This document shows, one piece after another, positions 53,884-61,462 of a stretch of DNA of 64,000 nucleotides. Source of the stretch: a virus; the IMG/VR virus record IMGVR_UViG_3300025674_000016, positions 91,703 to 155,702 of that record; one strand, given 5' to 3'. Under the pieces are notes generated by a model, which worked only from the letters and a program-made list of their open reading frames with translations, was not told the DNA's origin and did no database searches. How positions within the stretch are numbered: position 1 is the stretch's first letter; each line of letters begins with the position of its first letter. The position numbers and the translations under genes were made by a program.

Positions 53884-54417
53884 ATGATAACTACACTCAG
53901 TGCGCTTGCGTTGATTTCGATTGGACTTATTTACTGCAACGGACTTGAGTGGGTTATACATAAAAAACTTCTCCATGAATGGGGCAAAGCCAAGAACAGC
54001 AAATTTAGATTTCATTGGGAACATCACAACTTAACAAAGAAGCATAACGGAATAGATCCAGATTATGAAACACACAGCATAACCAGAGAATCTTATTTTG
54101 TCTTGCTTCTTGTCCTGCTTCACTCTCCTATCTTTCTCATTTCCCCCCTATTTTATCTTACAATGGTTGCACATGGTGCATACTATTTATATGTGCATAG
54201 AAAATTCCATATGGATTTGCATTGGGCGAAAGTCAGCACCCCCTGGCATTGGGATCATCACATGGGTCCACGAGAATGCGTCGAAGCTAACTGGTGCGTG
54301 ACTTTTCCTCTTTTCGATTACATTATGGGAACTAGAAAGCCATATTATAATACAAACAGATACTTTATGGATATGGCAAAGAAATCCGTGAGGGCTATAA
54401 ATGAAAAAGATAATTGA
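53884..54417 (+). CDS. Fatty-acid hydroxylase / sterol desaturase-family membrane protein
   Basis: 177 residues. Di-iron histidine boxes: HKKLLH at 26-31, HWEHH at 44-48, HRKFH at 105-109 and HWDHH at 122-126. Hydrophobic helices at about 5-22 and 71-100. Such enzymes hydroxylate or desaturate lipids using O2. A phage copy would be an auxiliary metabolic gene acting on host membrane lipids. Confidence 0.8.
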   Translation: MITTLSALALISIGLIYCNGLEWVIHKKLLHEWGKAKNSKFRFHWEHHNLTKKHNGIDPDYETHSITRESYFVLLLVLLHSPIFLISPLFYLTMVAHGAYYLYVHRKFHMDLHWAKVSTPWHWDHHMGPRECVEANWCVTFPLFDYIMGTRKPYYNTNRYFMDMAKKSVRAINEKDN

Positions 54418-54772
54418 AAGTTGGAATGATTATCTAAATGAAGATAGGATTAACGAAGATAGAATTAGAATATTCTCCACACAATGTAAGTTTGTTCTCA
54501 AGAAACCAGAAGGAGCAGCAGCAGTTATTGATGATACCCTGGCTCTTATCAGAGCTATTCCTGATGTCACAGTTGTTAACTCCCTGACTGATAAATTAAG
54601 AACCACAGAAAGAAGAGCTTATATTGATTTGGAGTTTAAGTTTGTTCCAAGATCAACTTCAATTAAGAACGATCTTAAAAACATGAGAGAAGAGATCCTC
54701 GGCGTCTCCAACCTTGTTCTCTCAGTGAGCCCTACAAGGTTCTTTTTAAAGACTTTAAGGAGAGTTCAGTGA
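54401..54772 (+). CDS. Small protein with capsid-targeting-like start
   Basis: 123 residues, overlapping the previous stop by 17 bases. The start MKKIIESWNDYLNED resembles the tags of T4/KVP40 internal head proteins; the rest alternates helix and strand (CKFVLKKPEG, AYIDLEFKFVP). Ends 1 codon before the Nudix start. Confidence 0.5.
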   Translation: MKKIIESWNDYLNEDRINEDRIRIFSTQCKFVLKKPEGAAAVIDDTLALIRAIPDVTVVNSLTDKLRTTERRAYIDLEFKFVPRSTSIKNDLKNMREEILGVSNLVLSVSPTRFFLKTLRRVQ

Positions 54773-55389
54773 ACAAGTGCAGAGCAGGGATTTTGCTTTA
54801 CAAACAAGAGAATGACGGAATAAAAGTGCTTCTAGGCTTTCCTGGTGGACCAAAATATAAAGACAACGGCTTCTGGCATATCCCAAAAGGCAAAGTCGAA
54901 GAAGGCGAAGATTTATTTTCTGCTGCAAAGAGAGAGTTTAATGAAGAAACTGGAATTACCCCAGCAGGCGAGTTTACAGAATTAGGAAGTTGCCCTTACA
55001 AAGGCGATACTTGTTATATCTGGGGGATGAAGGGTGATTGGAATCCAGAAGACGGTTTCACAAGCAATACTGTTGTAATGCAGTGGCCTCCCGGCACGGG
55101 TAAAATGCATGAGTTTGGAGAATTGTCTGATTTAAGATTCTTTAACATTGAAGATGCAAAGAAGATTATCATGCCAAGACAGAAAGTATTTCTTTCCAAT
55201 TTGGAAAATAAGCTGAGCCCAGCCAGGCTTAACGAAGTCGAGCCGTTCCAGAGAGCCGTAAAAAAAAAGCATAGAAAAATGAAGTTTAGACTTATTGGCA
55301 TGGGCGGAAACAAGAAAAGAGAGCGTGGACATAAAAAACCTTCCTTTAAGAGATCTAAGAGTGCCCCACCAGGCTTCGGCGGCTCCTGA
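54769..55389 (+). CDS. Nudix hydrolase
   Basis: 206 residues, GTG start. The Nudix box fits G-x5-E-x7-R-E-F-N-E-E-T-G (GKVEEGEDLFSAAKREFNEE then TG) at about 44-64; FWHIPKGK precedes it. A basic tail of about 40 residues (KKKHRKMKFRL, KRERGHKKPSFKRSK) is unusual and may bind nucleic acid. Likely substrate: a nucleoside polyphosphate or capped RNA. Confidence 0.85.
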   Translation: MNKCRAGILLYKQENDGIKVLLGFPGGPKYKDNGFWHIPKGKVEEGEDLFSAAKREFNEETGITPAGEFTELGSCPYKGDTCYIWGMKGDWNPEDGFTSNTVVMQWPPGTGKMHEFGELSDLRFFNIEDAKKIIMPRQKVFLSNLENKLSPARLNEVEPFQRAVKKKHRKMKFRLIGMGGNKKRERGHKKPSFKRSKSAPPGFGGS

Positions 55390-55399
55390 CTTCACCCCT

Positions 55400-55485
55400 T
55401 TGACAAGCCAATCCAGAAAATTATTCAACTTTTTTCACCTCACCAAACAAAACCTCCTTGACTATTAAAAGGGCGTGAATAATTT
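55400..55485 (+). promoter_or_regulatory. Sigma70-type promoter(s) for the Hsp20 gene
   Basis: Two boxes: TTGACA at 55400 with TATTCA 16 bases later, and TTGACT at 55458 with TAATTT 16 bases later at 55480. Both are upstream of the Hsp20 gene. The second overlaps a GTGAATAA, the opening of the cassette found in the next 8 kb. Confidence 0.5.
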
Positions 55486-55529
55486 TTCTTTATAAGGCAA
55501 TAGCCTATAAGCATAAGGAGGAATTAATA

Positions 55530-55889
55530 ATGCTTTACAAAAGATTTAACAACCAAACAGTATTTGATGAGTTATTTGGAACTGGTTTTAACAAGAAGAC
55601 TAGTGTTAGAGAGTTAAAAGATAGATTCCAAATAAAAGTAGTTGCACCTGGGCTAAGAAAGAAAGACTTTAAGATTGATTTTGAAGATGGTCTGATCAAG
55701 ATTGAATTTAAAAGAGACGCAGATAGAGAAGGTCTGTTTACAAAAGAAAAGTTCTTTAAGTCTTGGATATTGCCAGAAGGAACCGAGCCTGAGCATATCT
55801 CAGCATCATATGATGCAGGTGTTCTTTCAATTTCTATTGACAAAACAGAAGCACACAAGCCCAAGACACAAAATATCCCAATCCAGTGA
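55530..55889 (+). CDS. Hsp20 / alpha-crystallin small heat-shock protein
   Basis: 119 residues. Alpha-crystallin domain from about 23 to 105 (VRELKDRFQIKVVAPGLRKK, SASYDAGVLSISIDK) and a C-terminal IPI anchor motif in NIPIQ. ATP-independent holdase for unfolded proteins. Its stop TGA overlaps the first copy of the TGAATAAAC cassette. Confidence 0.9.
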   Translation: MLYKRFNNQTVFDELFGTGFNKKTSVRELKDRFQIKVVAPGLRKKDFKIDFEDGLIKIEFKRDADREGLFTKEKFFKSWILPEGTEPEHISASYDAGVLSISIDKTEAHKPKTQNIPIQ

Positions 55890-55936
55890 ATAAACCCTGG
55901 CCCTGCTCTGTCTAAGGGACGTAGGAGGGCAACAAG
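55886..55936 (+). repeat. Intergenic cassette, copy 1
   Basis: TGAATAAAC, then CCTGC and GTAGG (with one G-U pair) enclosing TCTGTCTAAGGGAC, then a GGAGG site. It holds the Hsp20 stop and ends at the next start codon. Confidence 0.8.
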
Positions 55937-56167
55937 ATGTTCAGCAAAGGTCAGCTCGTCAAGTATCGTGTAGATAGAAAATGGAGCTTCCCAACATTCC
56001 ATACTAAAAAGAATGAAGCCTGGAAGTTTGAATGCATTGGCGTTCTCTTAGGTGAAAAGCTTCTTACAAACAAAAACCTCAATTCTTATTCAGTCTGCAC
56101 AGTTTACTGGAGCGACATGAAAATAAGAAAACACTTCTTAATTGAACTGGACCCTATCAATGAATAA
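55937..56167 (+). CDS. Small SH3-like protein, array member 1
   Basis: 76 residues: FSKGQLVKYRV, ECIGVLLGE, VCTVYWSD, ELDPINE. The pattern G-x-L-V ... G-V-L/V ... V-Y-W ... L-x-P-I-N is shared by the next three genes. The PINE codons contain the ATG of the next gene. Confidence 0.75.
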   Translation: MFSKGQLVKYRVDRKWSFPTFHTKKNEAWKFECIGVLLGEKLLTNKNLNSYSVCTVYWSDMKIRKHFLIELDPINE

Positions 56168-56378
56168 GCGTGAATTTGAAAAAGGCGACCTTGTAAGGAT
56201 ACCTCGTCATATTGCGCAGAATGTTTACCTCACTCGTGATGAAGACACAAAATATTTCCAATTTGGTGTTGTTATTAGAACTATCCCCTCTCCCGTCTCT
56301 ATGACCGCCGAGGTATTTTGGCCACAATTGAAGAAATCTAGTTTTTACTTCTTTCAGCATCTCGTGAGGATTAAATGA
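56160..56378 (+). CDS. Small SH3-like protein, array member 2
   Basis: 72 residues from ATG 56160: FEKGDLVRIPR, QFGVVIRT, AEVFWPQ, LVRIK. Same family as its neighbours; starts within the last codons of member 1. Confidence 0.75.
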   Translation: MNKREFEKGDLVRIPRHIAQNVYLTRDEDTKYFQFGVVIRTIPSPVSMTAEVFWPQLKKSSFYFFQHLVRIK

Positions 56379-56593
56379 GAAAGCATAAATTTAAAAAAGG
56401 TGATCTTGTAAGAGTCGGCCAGTTGTACGGAGGGGCTATTTTTAAACAACCCCTCGAAAGTGATGTTGGGATCGTGGTTAATACCGCTCCCCATCCACGC
56501 TGGCCACATCTGATATCTGTATACTGGTCTATTTTGCAAAAAGAAGTAGAACTTCAGAGAGTGTATCTGGAGCCCATCAATGAAAAAGCATAG
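56375..56593 (+). CDS. Small SH3-like protein, array member 3
   Basis: 72 residues: FKKGDLVRVGQ, DVGIVVNT, ISVYWSILQ, YLEPINEKA. Starts by ATGA overlap; the same PINE-coding junction leads into member 4. Confidence 0.75.
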   Translation: MRKHKFKKGDLVRVGQLYGGAIFKQPLESDVGIVVNTAPHPRWPHLISVYWSILQKEVELQRVYLEPINEKA

Positions 56594-56810
56594 TTTTAAA
56601 GAGGGTGATCTTGTAGGAATCCATCCTTCGCATAGGGATTCTATTTTTATAGGACTCCAAGATGATATTGGGGTTGTAGTTGATTCTGAGCCTTGGGGAG
56701 GGAGAAATCGTACTTTGTTGCGTATACACTGGGTTGTGCGACAAACAGAGACGCTTATGTCTGGCAACTATTTATGCCCTCTTGCAAAGGAAGAAGGTCA
56801 TGCATCTTAA
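56580..56810 (+). CDS. Small SH3-like protein, array member 4
   Basis: 76 residues: FKEGDLVGIHP, DIGVVVDSEP, LLRIHWVVRQ, YLCPLAKEE. Clear sister of member 3. Confidence 0.75.
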   Translation: MKKHSFKEGDLVGIHPSHRDSIFIGLQDDIGVVVDSEPWGGRNRTLLRIHWVVRQTETLMSGNYLCPLAKEEGHAS

Positions 56811-57015
56811 AAAAGGAACCTTAGTAAGAATAAGTGAGTATGGCAAGTCAAGACTGACCAAGTACGGGACTCTAAAAAATGTGTTAGAAAAGCCTGATCA
56901 AATCGGCGTTGTTATGTCCACAAAAAAGAATGGCTTTTGGCATAGAGTCTTTTGGGTAGAAACACAAAAAGAAGAGAACATGTATAACGGATTTATAGAG
57001 AGGGTTGAAACATGA
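56800..57015 (+). CDS. Small SH3-like protein, array member 5
   Basis: 71 residues from ATG 56800: LKKGTLVRISEYG, QIGVVMSTKK, RVFWVETQKE, FIERVET. More diverged, same core pattern. ATGA overlap to the next gene. Confidence 0.7.
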   Translation: MHLKKGTLVRISEYGKSRLTKYGTLKNVLEKPDQIGVVMSTKKNGFWHRVFWVETQKEENMYNGFIERVET

Positions 57016-57257
57016 AATATATTATATATCAACAAAGGGGTGAAGAAAAGGTTGCCCTAACCTTCCCAGGCACCAAGGTACAAGCAGAAAATACATTTAA
57101 TAGAATGTCAAGACTTGGGATTCAGGACATAATTCTTGAAAAGCAGAATAAAGAAAAAACAAAGAAACAAAAAGAAGTAGAGACTTTAAGAAAGAAAGCA
57201 AAGAGGGACTTCCAACGCTACCTCAACGAAAAAAGTGTGAATAACCTTGACGACTAG
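57012..57257 (+). CDS. Small basic protein, unknown
   Basis: 81 residues with a strongly basic C-terminal helix (KEKTKKQKEVETLRKKAKRDF). The N-terminal half is mixed strand and helix (YIIYQQRGEEKVALTFPG). Its last codons lie inside cassette copy 2. Confidence 0.6.
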   Translation: MKYIIYQQRGEEKVALTFPGTKVQAENTFNRMSRLGIQDIILEKQNKEKTKKQKEVETLRKKAKRDFQRYLNEKSVNNLDD

Positions 57258-57297
57258 CCTGTCTAAGGGTTGAACGAGGCAAACAACGGAGGAGACG
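57237..57297 (+). repeat. Intergenic cassette, copy 2
   Basis: GTGAATAACC, CCTGTCTAAGGGT and ACAACGGAGGA, ending at the start codon of the next gene. The stem is weak in this copy, and part of it encodes the C-terminus of the previous protein. Confidence 0.75.
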
Positions 57298-57582
57298 ATG
57301 ACTTTCTATATTATTCAAGATAGAATCAGCGGAGATTATTTAACTGACCCTTCCAAAGGAGAATGGCAGTTCTTTGAATGGGAAGGTTATAATCTTGTGA
57401 CTTGTGAGATTGAAGAATGCTCTGGACTCTTTTTGACAATCGAAGATGCAATTGAGGAGCTTGAAAATCTTCAAGAGCAAAAAGAATTAAGGATAGATTC
57501 CCAGCAAGAAGATCTAAGAGTTCTCAGAATAGAGCCTGAGACAAACTACCGATGGTTTAAGGAGGATATCAATGAAGATTGA
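57298..57582 (+). CDS. Small acidic protein, unknown
   Basis: 94 residues, GGAGGA ribosome-binding site. FYIIQDRISGDYLTDPSKG, then an acidic helix with EDAIEELENLQEQKELR. No family recognised. Starts cassette unit 2. Confidence 0.62.
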   Translation: MTFYIIQDRISGDYLTDPSKGEWQFFEWEGYNLVTCEIEECSGLFLTIEDAIEELENLQEQKELRIDSQQEDLRVLRIEPETNYRWFKEDINED

Positions 57583-57784
57583 AAATGGGGACGAGTTGGA
57601 CTTGGAAGGCAAATATTGCTGGATTACTGTTGACAGTATATCAATCTTGATTTCCAAGAAGGATGAAGGTGTCTCAGTTTCTCTCTACCCGCTTGATGGT
57701 GAGAGTGAAGAAAGTCTGGCAGAGACTTGGCTAACATATGCGGAGGCAGAGTGCAATGAGCGATTATGGCCTGAAGAAGTTTAA
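57572..57784 (+). CDS. Small acidic protein, unknown
   Basis: 70 residues, overlapping its neighbours by 11 and 29 bases. Beta-type N-terminal half (KYCWITVDSISILISKKD) and an acidic end. No family recognised. Confidence 0.55.
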   Translation: MKIENGDELDLEGKYCWITVDSISILISKKDEGVSVSLYPLDGESEESLAETWLTYAEAECNERLWPEEV

Positions 57785-58130
57785 AACATTTGCAAAAGCA
57801 AACAGGCTGCGACTTGAGAGGTCTGAGGATGGCTTACCTATTGTCGCTGCCCGTGGCAAAAAGTTCCAGGGTTGGCACCTATATGAAGGTTTTGGGGATG
57901 ATTTCGTCGCTCTGTATATAACCAGGGATACACCCGCGAAACTAAAACACTCAGTTCGTTTTGTTAAAAAACTGGGCCTTACCCTCATACAAGAGGGAGA
58001 TCTGGAGGCGGTGTTCAAAGTTCCATATAATCAACTCTGGAGAGTAGCAAAGGAACTTAAAATGGTCAAGAAGTCGCCATCAAATCAAAACTTGTCTGGC
58101 TTAGCTCAGTACAGGGAAGCCAATATATAG
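57756..58130 (+). CDS. Small basic protein, unknown
   Basis: 124 residues from ATG 57756 (GGAGG upstream). GLKKFKTFAKANRLRLERSEDG, then FVALYITRDTPAKL and FVKKLGLTLIQEGDLEAVF. Looks like a compact alpha/beta domain; no family recognised. Confidence 0.6.
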   Translation: MSDYGLKKFKTFAKANRLRLERSEDGLPIVAARGKKFQGWHLYEGFGDDFVALYITRDTPAKLKHSVRFVKKLGLTLIQEGDLEAVFKVPYNQLWRVAKELKMVKKSPSNQNLSGLAQYREANI

Positions 58131-58299
58131 AGTAAAGTTAAGAGGTTGGGTTTATTATTGCGACTCATTGTCTATAATGAGCGTTCCTTCCATATAGGGT
58201 ATCATACTTTATTATTTTACATGATACCTGGAGGGAGATTAAAAGTAGGCTAGCATGGGACTCACTGCGAAAACTAGTCCTACCCAATCTCACTTTCCC
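58131..58299 (+). other. Non-coding stretch with two strong hairpins
   Basis: No gene. GGTATCAT at 58198-58205 and ATGATACC at 58221-58228 form a perfect 8 bp stem; further on GGCTAG and CTAGTCC can pair. The 19-base element at 58164 is shared with 63413. May be an untranslated RNA or an old tRNA remnant. Confidence 0.5.
58164..58182 (+). repeat. CTCATTGYCTATAATGAGC element, copy A
   Basis: An inverted repeat CTCATT/AATGAG enclosing TATAAT. Same 19 bases with one change at 63413-63431. No matching -35 box. Confidence 0.6.
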
Positions 58300-58349
58300 T
58301 GAATAAAACCGGAAGCTAGACTGTCTAAGGAACACAACGGGAGGCTGAC
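58300..58349 (+). repeat. Intergenic cassette, copy 3
   Basis: TGAATAAAAC, GACTGTCTAAGGAACACAAC, GGGAGG, directly before the start of the next gene. The stem arms are not complementary in this copy. Confidence 0.75.
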
Positions 58350-58619
58350 ATGACAACAAGACAAGAGGCAAGCAAGATGGCTCACATCCACAACCTGTCG
58401 AGAGATAAAAAAATTAATGGCAAGTCTTTGATCCACGCCCTGAACCAGGCTTTCAAGCGTCACGGTATCATGTGGCAGGAACCCAACAGCGTATTCAAGG
58501 GAGATATTGTTGAAGAACTCTTTTCAAGCATGGACTTTTCTTCAAGAGAAAACCCAACGCTTTCTATCGAAGAGTTTTTCGATATTGTAGCAGAAGACCT
58601 GCAAGACTATGTGGAGTGA
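58350..58619 (+). CDS. Small phage protein, unknown
   Basis: 89 residues, GGGAGG upstream. Mostly helical (LIHALNQAFKRHGIMW, EEFFDIVAEDLQDYVE). Ends 4 bases before the start of the methyltransferase-like gene. No family recognised. Confidence 0.6.
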   Translation: MTTRQEASKMAHIHNLSRDKKINGKSLIHALNQAFKRHGIMWQEPNSVFKGDIVEELFSSMDFSSRENPTLSIEEFFDIVAEDLQDYVE

Positions 58620-58623
58620 GAAA

Positions 58624-59283
58624 ATGAAAGTTCTTATTGCTTGTGAGGAAAGCCAAGAAGTCACAAAAGCTTTCCGAAGCTTGGGAATAGAGGCATACTC
58701 ATGTGATGTCCAGCCTTGTTCGGGTGGACACCCTGAGTGGCATATCCAGGGCTGTGCCCTGGAGCAAGCCTATAGTGGCGAGTATAGCCTGATGATTGGG
58801 CACCCGCCTTGTACCTTCCTTTCTAAAGCTGGTGCTCGTTGGATGTTTCCAAAGGGCGAGCTTAGTACAGAGAGGTATGAGAAGGCCAAGAAAGCAAAAG
58901 AATTTTTTATGAAACTGATGGAAGCTCCAATCGACCACATCGCACTAGAGAACCCAGTGCCTCTAAAGGTTGTGGAGTTGCCCCAGTTCACACAGGCAAT
59001 TCAGCCTTACCAGTTCGGGCACCCTTTCTCGAAAAAGACCTTGCTCTGGTTGAAGGGGTTGCCGCCCCTGGAGCCGACCAACATTGTAGAGAGACAAGGA
59101 ACTTATCTTCCTTCTAACACAGGCGGAGCCAAGAGGGGTTTATCAAGCGATCAAGGGGTTAGAAAAGCCCAAGGGTCTAAACTAAAACAACATAGAAGTA
59201 AAACATTTTCTGGTATTGCTGAAGCGATGGCAGATCAGTGGTCGAGATTTTTGCTGAATAAACCAGCAGCCTCAACTGTCTAA
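58624..59283 (+). CDS. DNA cytosine methyltransferase-like phage protein
   Basis: 219 residues from ATG 58624. KVLIACEESQEVTKAFRSLG, YSCDVQPCSGGHPEWHIQGC, MIGHPPCTFLSKAGARWMFP and IALENPVP resemble motif I, IV (PPC) and VI (ENP) of a compact methyltransferase fold common in phages. The usual target-recognition domain is absent, so activity is uncertain. The last nine codons lie inside cassette copy 4. Confidence 0.72.
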   Translation: MKVLIACEESQEVTKAFRSLGIEAYSCDVQPCSGGHPEWHIQGCALEQAYSGEYSLMIGHPPCTFLSKAGARWMFPKGELSTERYEKAKKAKEFFMKLMEAPIDHIALENPVPLKVVELPQFTQAIQPYQFGHPFSKKTLLWLKGLPPLEPTNIVERQGTYLPSNTGGAKRGLSSDQGVRKAQGSKLKQHRSKTFSGIAEAMADQWSRFLLNKPAASTV

Positions 59284-59310
59284 GGGGTGAGGGCAACAAT
59301 GGAGGGCAAA
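59255..59310 (+). repeat. Intergenic cassette, copy 4
   Basis: TGAATAAACC, CCTCA and TGAGG enclosing ACTGTCTAAGGGG, then CAATGGAGGG. It carries the end of the upstream coding region (stop TAA inside CTGTCTAA). Confidence 0.82.
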
Positions 59311-59697
59311 ATGGGAATCGAGGTTACACTAGACATCACAGATAGTTTGCAGGTTCAAGAATTAATGGAGATCTTGGATGAAAAACAACTCCTTAAAAAT
59401 ATTTGTTTCAATCAGATGACCTTTGAAAGATGTTCTTTCTCCAATGCTACTTTTGAAGAGTCGGACTTTGACTGCGCTTCCTTTAAAGGTGCAATTTTTG
59501 AGTTTGCTTATATTGAGGCTCCCGACTTCGGCAACGCCCTATTCAAGGGTGGGGCCTGGGATTCAGCACACTTTATGGATGTTGAGTTTCAAGACTGCCA
59601 TTTCACAGATACCGACCCGCCCAATAAAAAAGTTGTTATTGACTTGACAAGGGCGAAGGATGACGAGACTTACATCGACTTGACAAAAAGTGAATAA
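59311..59697 (+). CDS. Pentapeptide-repeat protein 1
   Basis: 128 residues from ATG 59311, chosen by analogy with the other cassette units (GGAGGG six bases upstream). About ten A(D/N/S)F-type pentapeptides (CSFSNATFEESDFDCASFKG) in 40-100, then an unusual tail KKVVIDLTRAKDDE. Such right-handed quadrilateral beta-helices can mimic DNA. Confidence 0.75.
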   Translation: MGIEVTLDITDSLQVQELMEILDEKQLLKNICFNQMTFERCSFSNATFEESDFDCASFKGAIFEFAYIEAPDFGNALFKGGAWDSAHFMDVEFQDCHFTDTDPPNKKVVIDLTRAKDDETYIDLTKSE

Positions 59698-59746
59698 ACC
59701 AGTTACCTCAACTGTCTAAGGTGTGAGGACAGCAACGGAGGACAAT
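59691..59746 (+). repeat. Intergenic cassette, copy 5
   Basis: TGAATAAACC, CCTCA and TGAGG enclosing ACTGTCTAAGGTG, then AACGGAGGA. The stop TAA of the previous gene lies in GAATAA. Confidence 0.85.
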
Positions 59747-60007
59747 ATGAAGATCGAAGAAGAAAAGACTTGGACAATCACTTTTTCTAAGGCTGATATC
59801 AACGGCGTGTTGGCGTTCTTCATTAAAGAGGGGCTCCTTCGCGGCGCAGACCTCAGTGGAGCCGACCTTCAAGGAGCCAATTTGGAGGACGCCGACCTCA
59901 CTGGCGCCAACTTCTCAAGCGCCAACCTCACTGGCGCGAGCTTGGAGCACGCCAACTTGGAGAACGCAGACTTCACAGGGGCGCTACTCGATGGAAGCAA
60001 GTTTTGA
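59747..60007 (+). CDS. Pentapeptide-repeat protein 2
   Basis: 86 residues: [18 protein letters not shown], then about ten perfect A(D/N)L-type pentapeptides ([19 protein letters not shown]) to the end. It has the same 25-residue start as protein 3. The short length would give about two to three coils. Confidence 0.8.
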   Translation: MKIEEEKTWTITFSKADINGVLAFFIKEGLLRGADLSGADLQGANLEDADLTGANFSSANLTGASLEHANLENADFTGALLDGSKF

Positions 60008-60026
60008 TTGATGATTTATGAGACAT

Positions 60027-60081
60027 GATTCCGAAAATACTCCTTAAAAAATAAACACCATTATTTTTCACCTTCGGAATC
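60027..60081 (+). terminator. Long hairpin ahead of tRNA-Arg
   Basis: GATTCCGAA at 60027-60035 and TTCGGAATC at 60073-60081 pair perfectly, and an inner AAAAATAA/TTATTTTT stem closes the loop. No U-tract follows, so it may be a terminator or an RNA-processing site for the tRNA transcript. Confidence 0.5.
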
Positions 60082-60110
60082 ACCCTGACCACTTGGGATA
60101 AAGTGGCTTT

Positions 60111-60184
60111 GCACCCATAGCTCAATCGGATAGAGCACCGGCCTTCTAAGCCGTAGGTTCCAGGTTCGAGTCCTGGTGGGTGTG
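60111..60184 (+). tRNA. tRNA-Arg (anticodon TCT)
   Basis: Cloverleaf with loop CTTCTAA; acceptor GCACCCA/TGGGTGT; T-arm CCAGG TTCGAGT CCTGG. One C-U mismatch at the end of the anticodon stem. CCA is not encoded. Confidence 0.9.
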
Positions 60185-60213
60185 CTGGTTGTGAGACAAC
60201 AACGGAGGATGAG

Positions 60214-60543
60214 ATGAAAGTCGAAGAAAAAAGAATGTGGACAATTACATTTACCACTGACGAAGTGCAGGAGGTTATCAATCTCCTTGTTGAGGAGAAC
60301 CTCTTCAGAGGCGTAGACCTAAGTCGCGCAAATCTCTTTGAGGCAAACCTTCATGGCGCAAACCTCAGTTGCGCAATTCTCAGTTGCGCAAACCTCACTG
60401 GCGCAGGTCTAAGCGCCGCAGACCTCACCAGCGCAGACCTCCGTGAGGCAAACCTCACCAACGCAAAGCTCACAGACGCCGATATAGAAGAATCGGCTCT
60501 GCGACAAGCAAACATTTGTGAATGCGATCCAAGCGATGTCTAG
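60214..60543 (+). CDS. Pentapeptide-repeat protein 3
   Basis: 109 residues, GGAGGA upstream. MKVEEKRMWTITFTTDEV is the same start as protein 2, followed by about fourteen A(N/D)L pentapeptides. The repeats here keep a C-A-(I/N)-L variant. Duplicated from protein 2, with tRNA-Arg inserted or retained between them. Confidence 0.8.
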   Translation: MKVEEKRMWTITFTTDEVQEVINLLVEENLFRGVDLSRANLFEANLHGANLSCAILSCANLTGAGLSAADLTSADLREANLTNAKLTDADIEESALRQANICECDPSDV

Positions 60544-60562
60544 GAACACAATAGGAGACGCC
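60537..60562 (+). repeat. Intergenic cassette, copy 6 (short)
   Basis: Only the 3' half is kept: TGTCTAGGAACACAATAGGAGA, very close to copy 3. It overlaps the end of the pentapeptide gene and precedes uvdE. Confidence 0.6.
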
Positions 60563-61462
60563 ATGAAACTAGGCTATGCCTGCATCAATACAGAGTTGAC
60601 AGAAAGAGGTGTCTCTTCAAACAGAGGCATGATCAAGCGAACCTTTCAGGCCAAGGGCGTTAACTACGCATCAGAGATCGCCCTTGCAAACGTGAGGGCA
60701 CTGAAGGAAATTATTCAGTGGAATGCAGATAACGACATTCATGTATACAGAATGTCAAGCCTTTTGTTTCCTTGGATGTCCGAGTATGAGATTCAAGACC
60801 TCCCAGATATTGATCTCATCAAGACTACCCTGCTGGCCTGCGGCAAACTTGCCAGACAACACGCCCAGCGCCTCAGTTTTCACCCAGGACCGTACAACGT
60901 CCTGTGCAGTCCCAAAGATAATGTCGTAGATAAAACAATAAAAGAACTAAATCAACACAGCGAGATCATGGACTTGATGGGCCTGCCACGCTCGCCATAT
61001 GCCAAGATAAATATTCACTTGGGTGGCGCATACGGCGACCACGCAGGTTCAATGGCGCGGTTCTGCACCAATTTCCAGCGCCTTGACGAAGGCACCAGGG
61101 CTCGCCTCACCGTTGAGAATGACGACAAGCCCTCTATGTATTCCACTAAGATGCTGTATGAAGGTGTCCATAAGGTAATTGGAACACCAATTGTCTTCGA
61201 CTCGCACCATTTCAGTCTCGGCCCACAAGACCAGACATACGAAGAAGCTTTCTATCTTGCTCGCAAGACTTGGGAAGGCACTGGAGTCAAGCAGATTTGC
61301 CATCATTCTAACTCTAGGCGCAAATATGACGACCCAAAGGCCAAGCCTGTCGCACATAGCGACCTTATTCACGAGAGATTCGAGAACTTCGGAGAAGATA
61401 TTGATCTTGTCTTGGAGGCAAAGAAAAAAGAATTAGCGATCAAACACTATCCAAAAAGCTGA
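60563..61462 (+). CDS. uvdE: UV damage endonuclease UvdE
   Basis: 299 residues from ATG 60563. MKLGYACINTELTERG is the UVDE start; further on VYRMSSLLFPWMSEYEIQ, LSFHPGPYNVL, KINIHLGGAYGDH, LTVENDDK and IVFDSHHF, giving the metal-binding His/Glu/Asp of the TIM barrel. Nicks DNA 5' of UV photoproducts. GGAGA ribosome-binding site. Confidence 0.92.
   Translation: MKLGYACINTELTERGVSSNRGMIKRTFQAKGVNYASEIALANVRALKEIIQWNADNDIHVYRMSSLLFPWMSEYEIQDLPDIDLIKTTLLACGKLARQHAQRLSFHPGPYNVLCSPKDNVVDKTIKELNQHSEIMDLMGLPRSPYAKINIHLGGAYGDHAGSMARFCTNFQRLDEGTRARLTVENDDKPSMYSTKMLYEGVHKVIGTPIVFDSHHFSLGPQDQTYEEAFYLARKTWEGTGVKQICHHSNSRRKYDDPKAKPVAHSDLIHERFENFGEDIDLVLEAKKKELAIKHYPKS

Noticed and set aside
59641-59713. 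TTGACA-type promoter in front of cassette copy 5
   Set aside because: TTGACA falls in coding sequence (DLTK) and the matching -10 at 17 bases, TTACCT, is poor.
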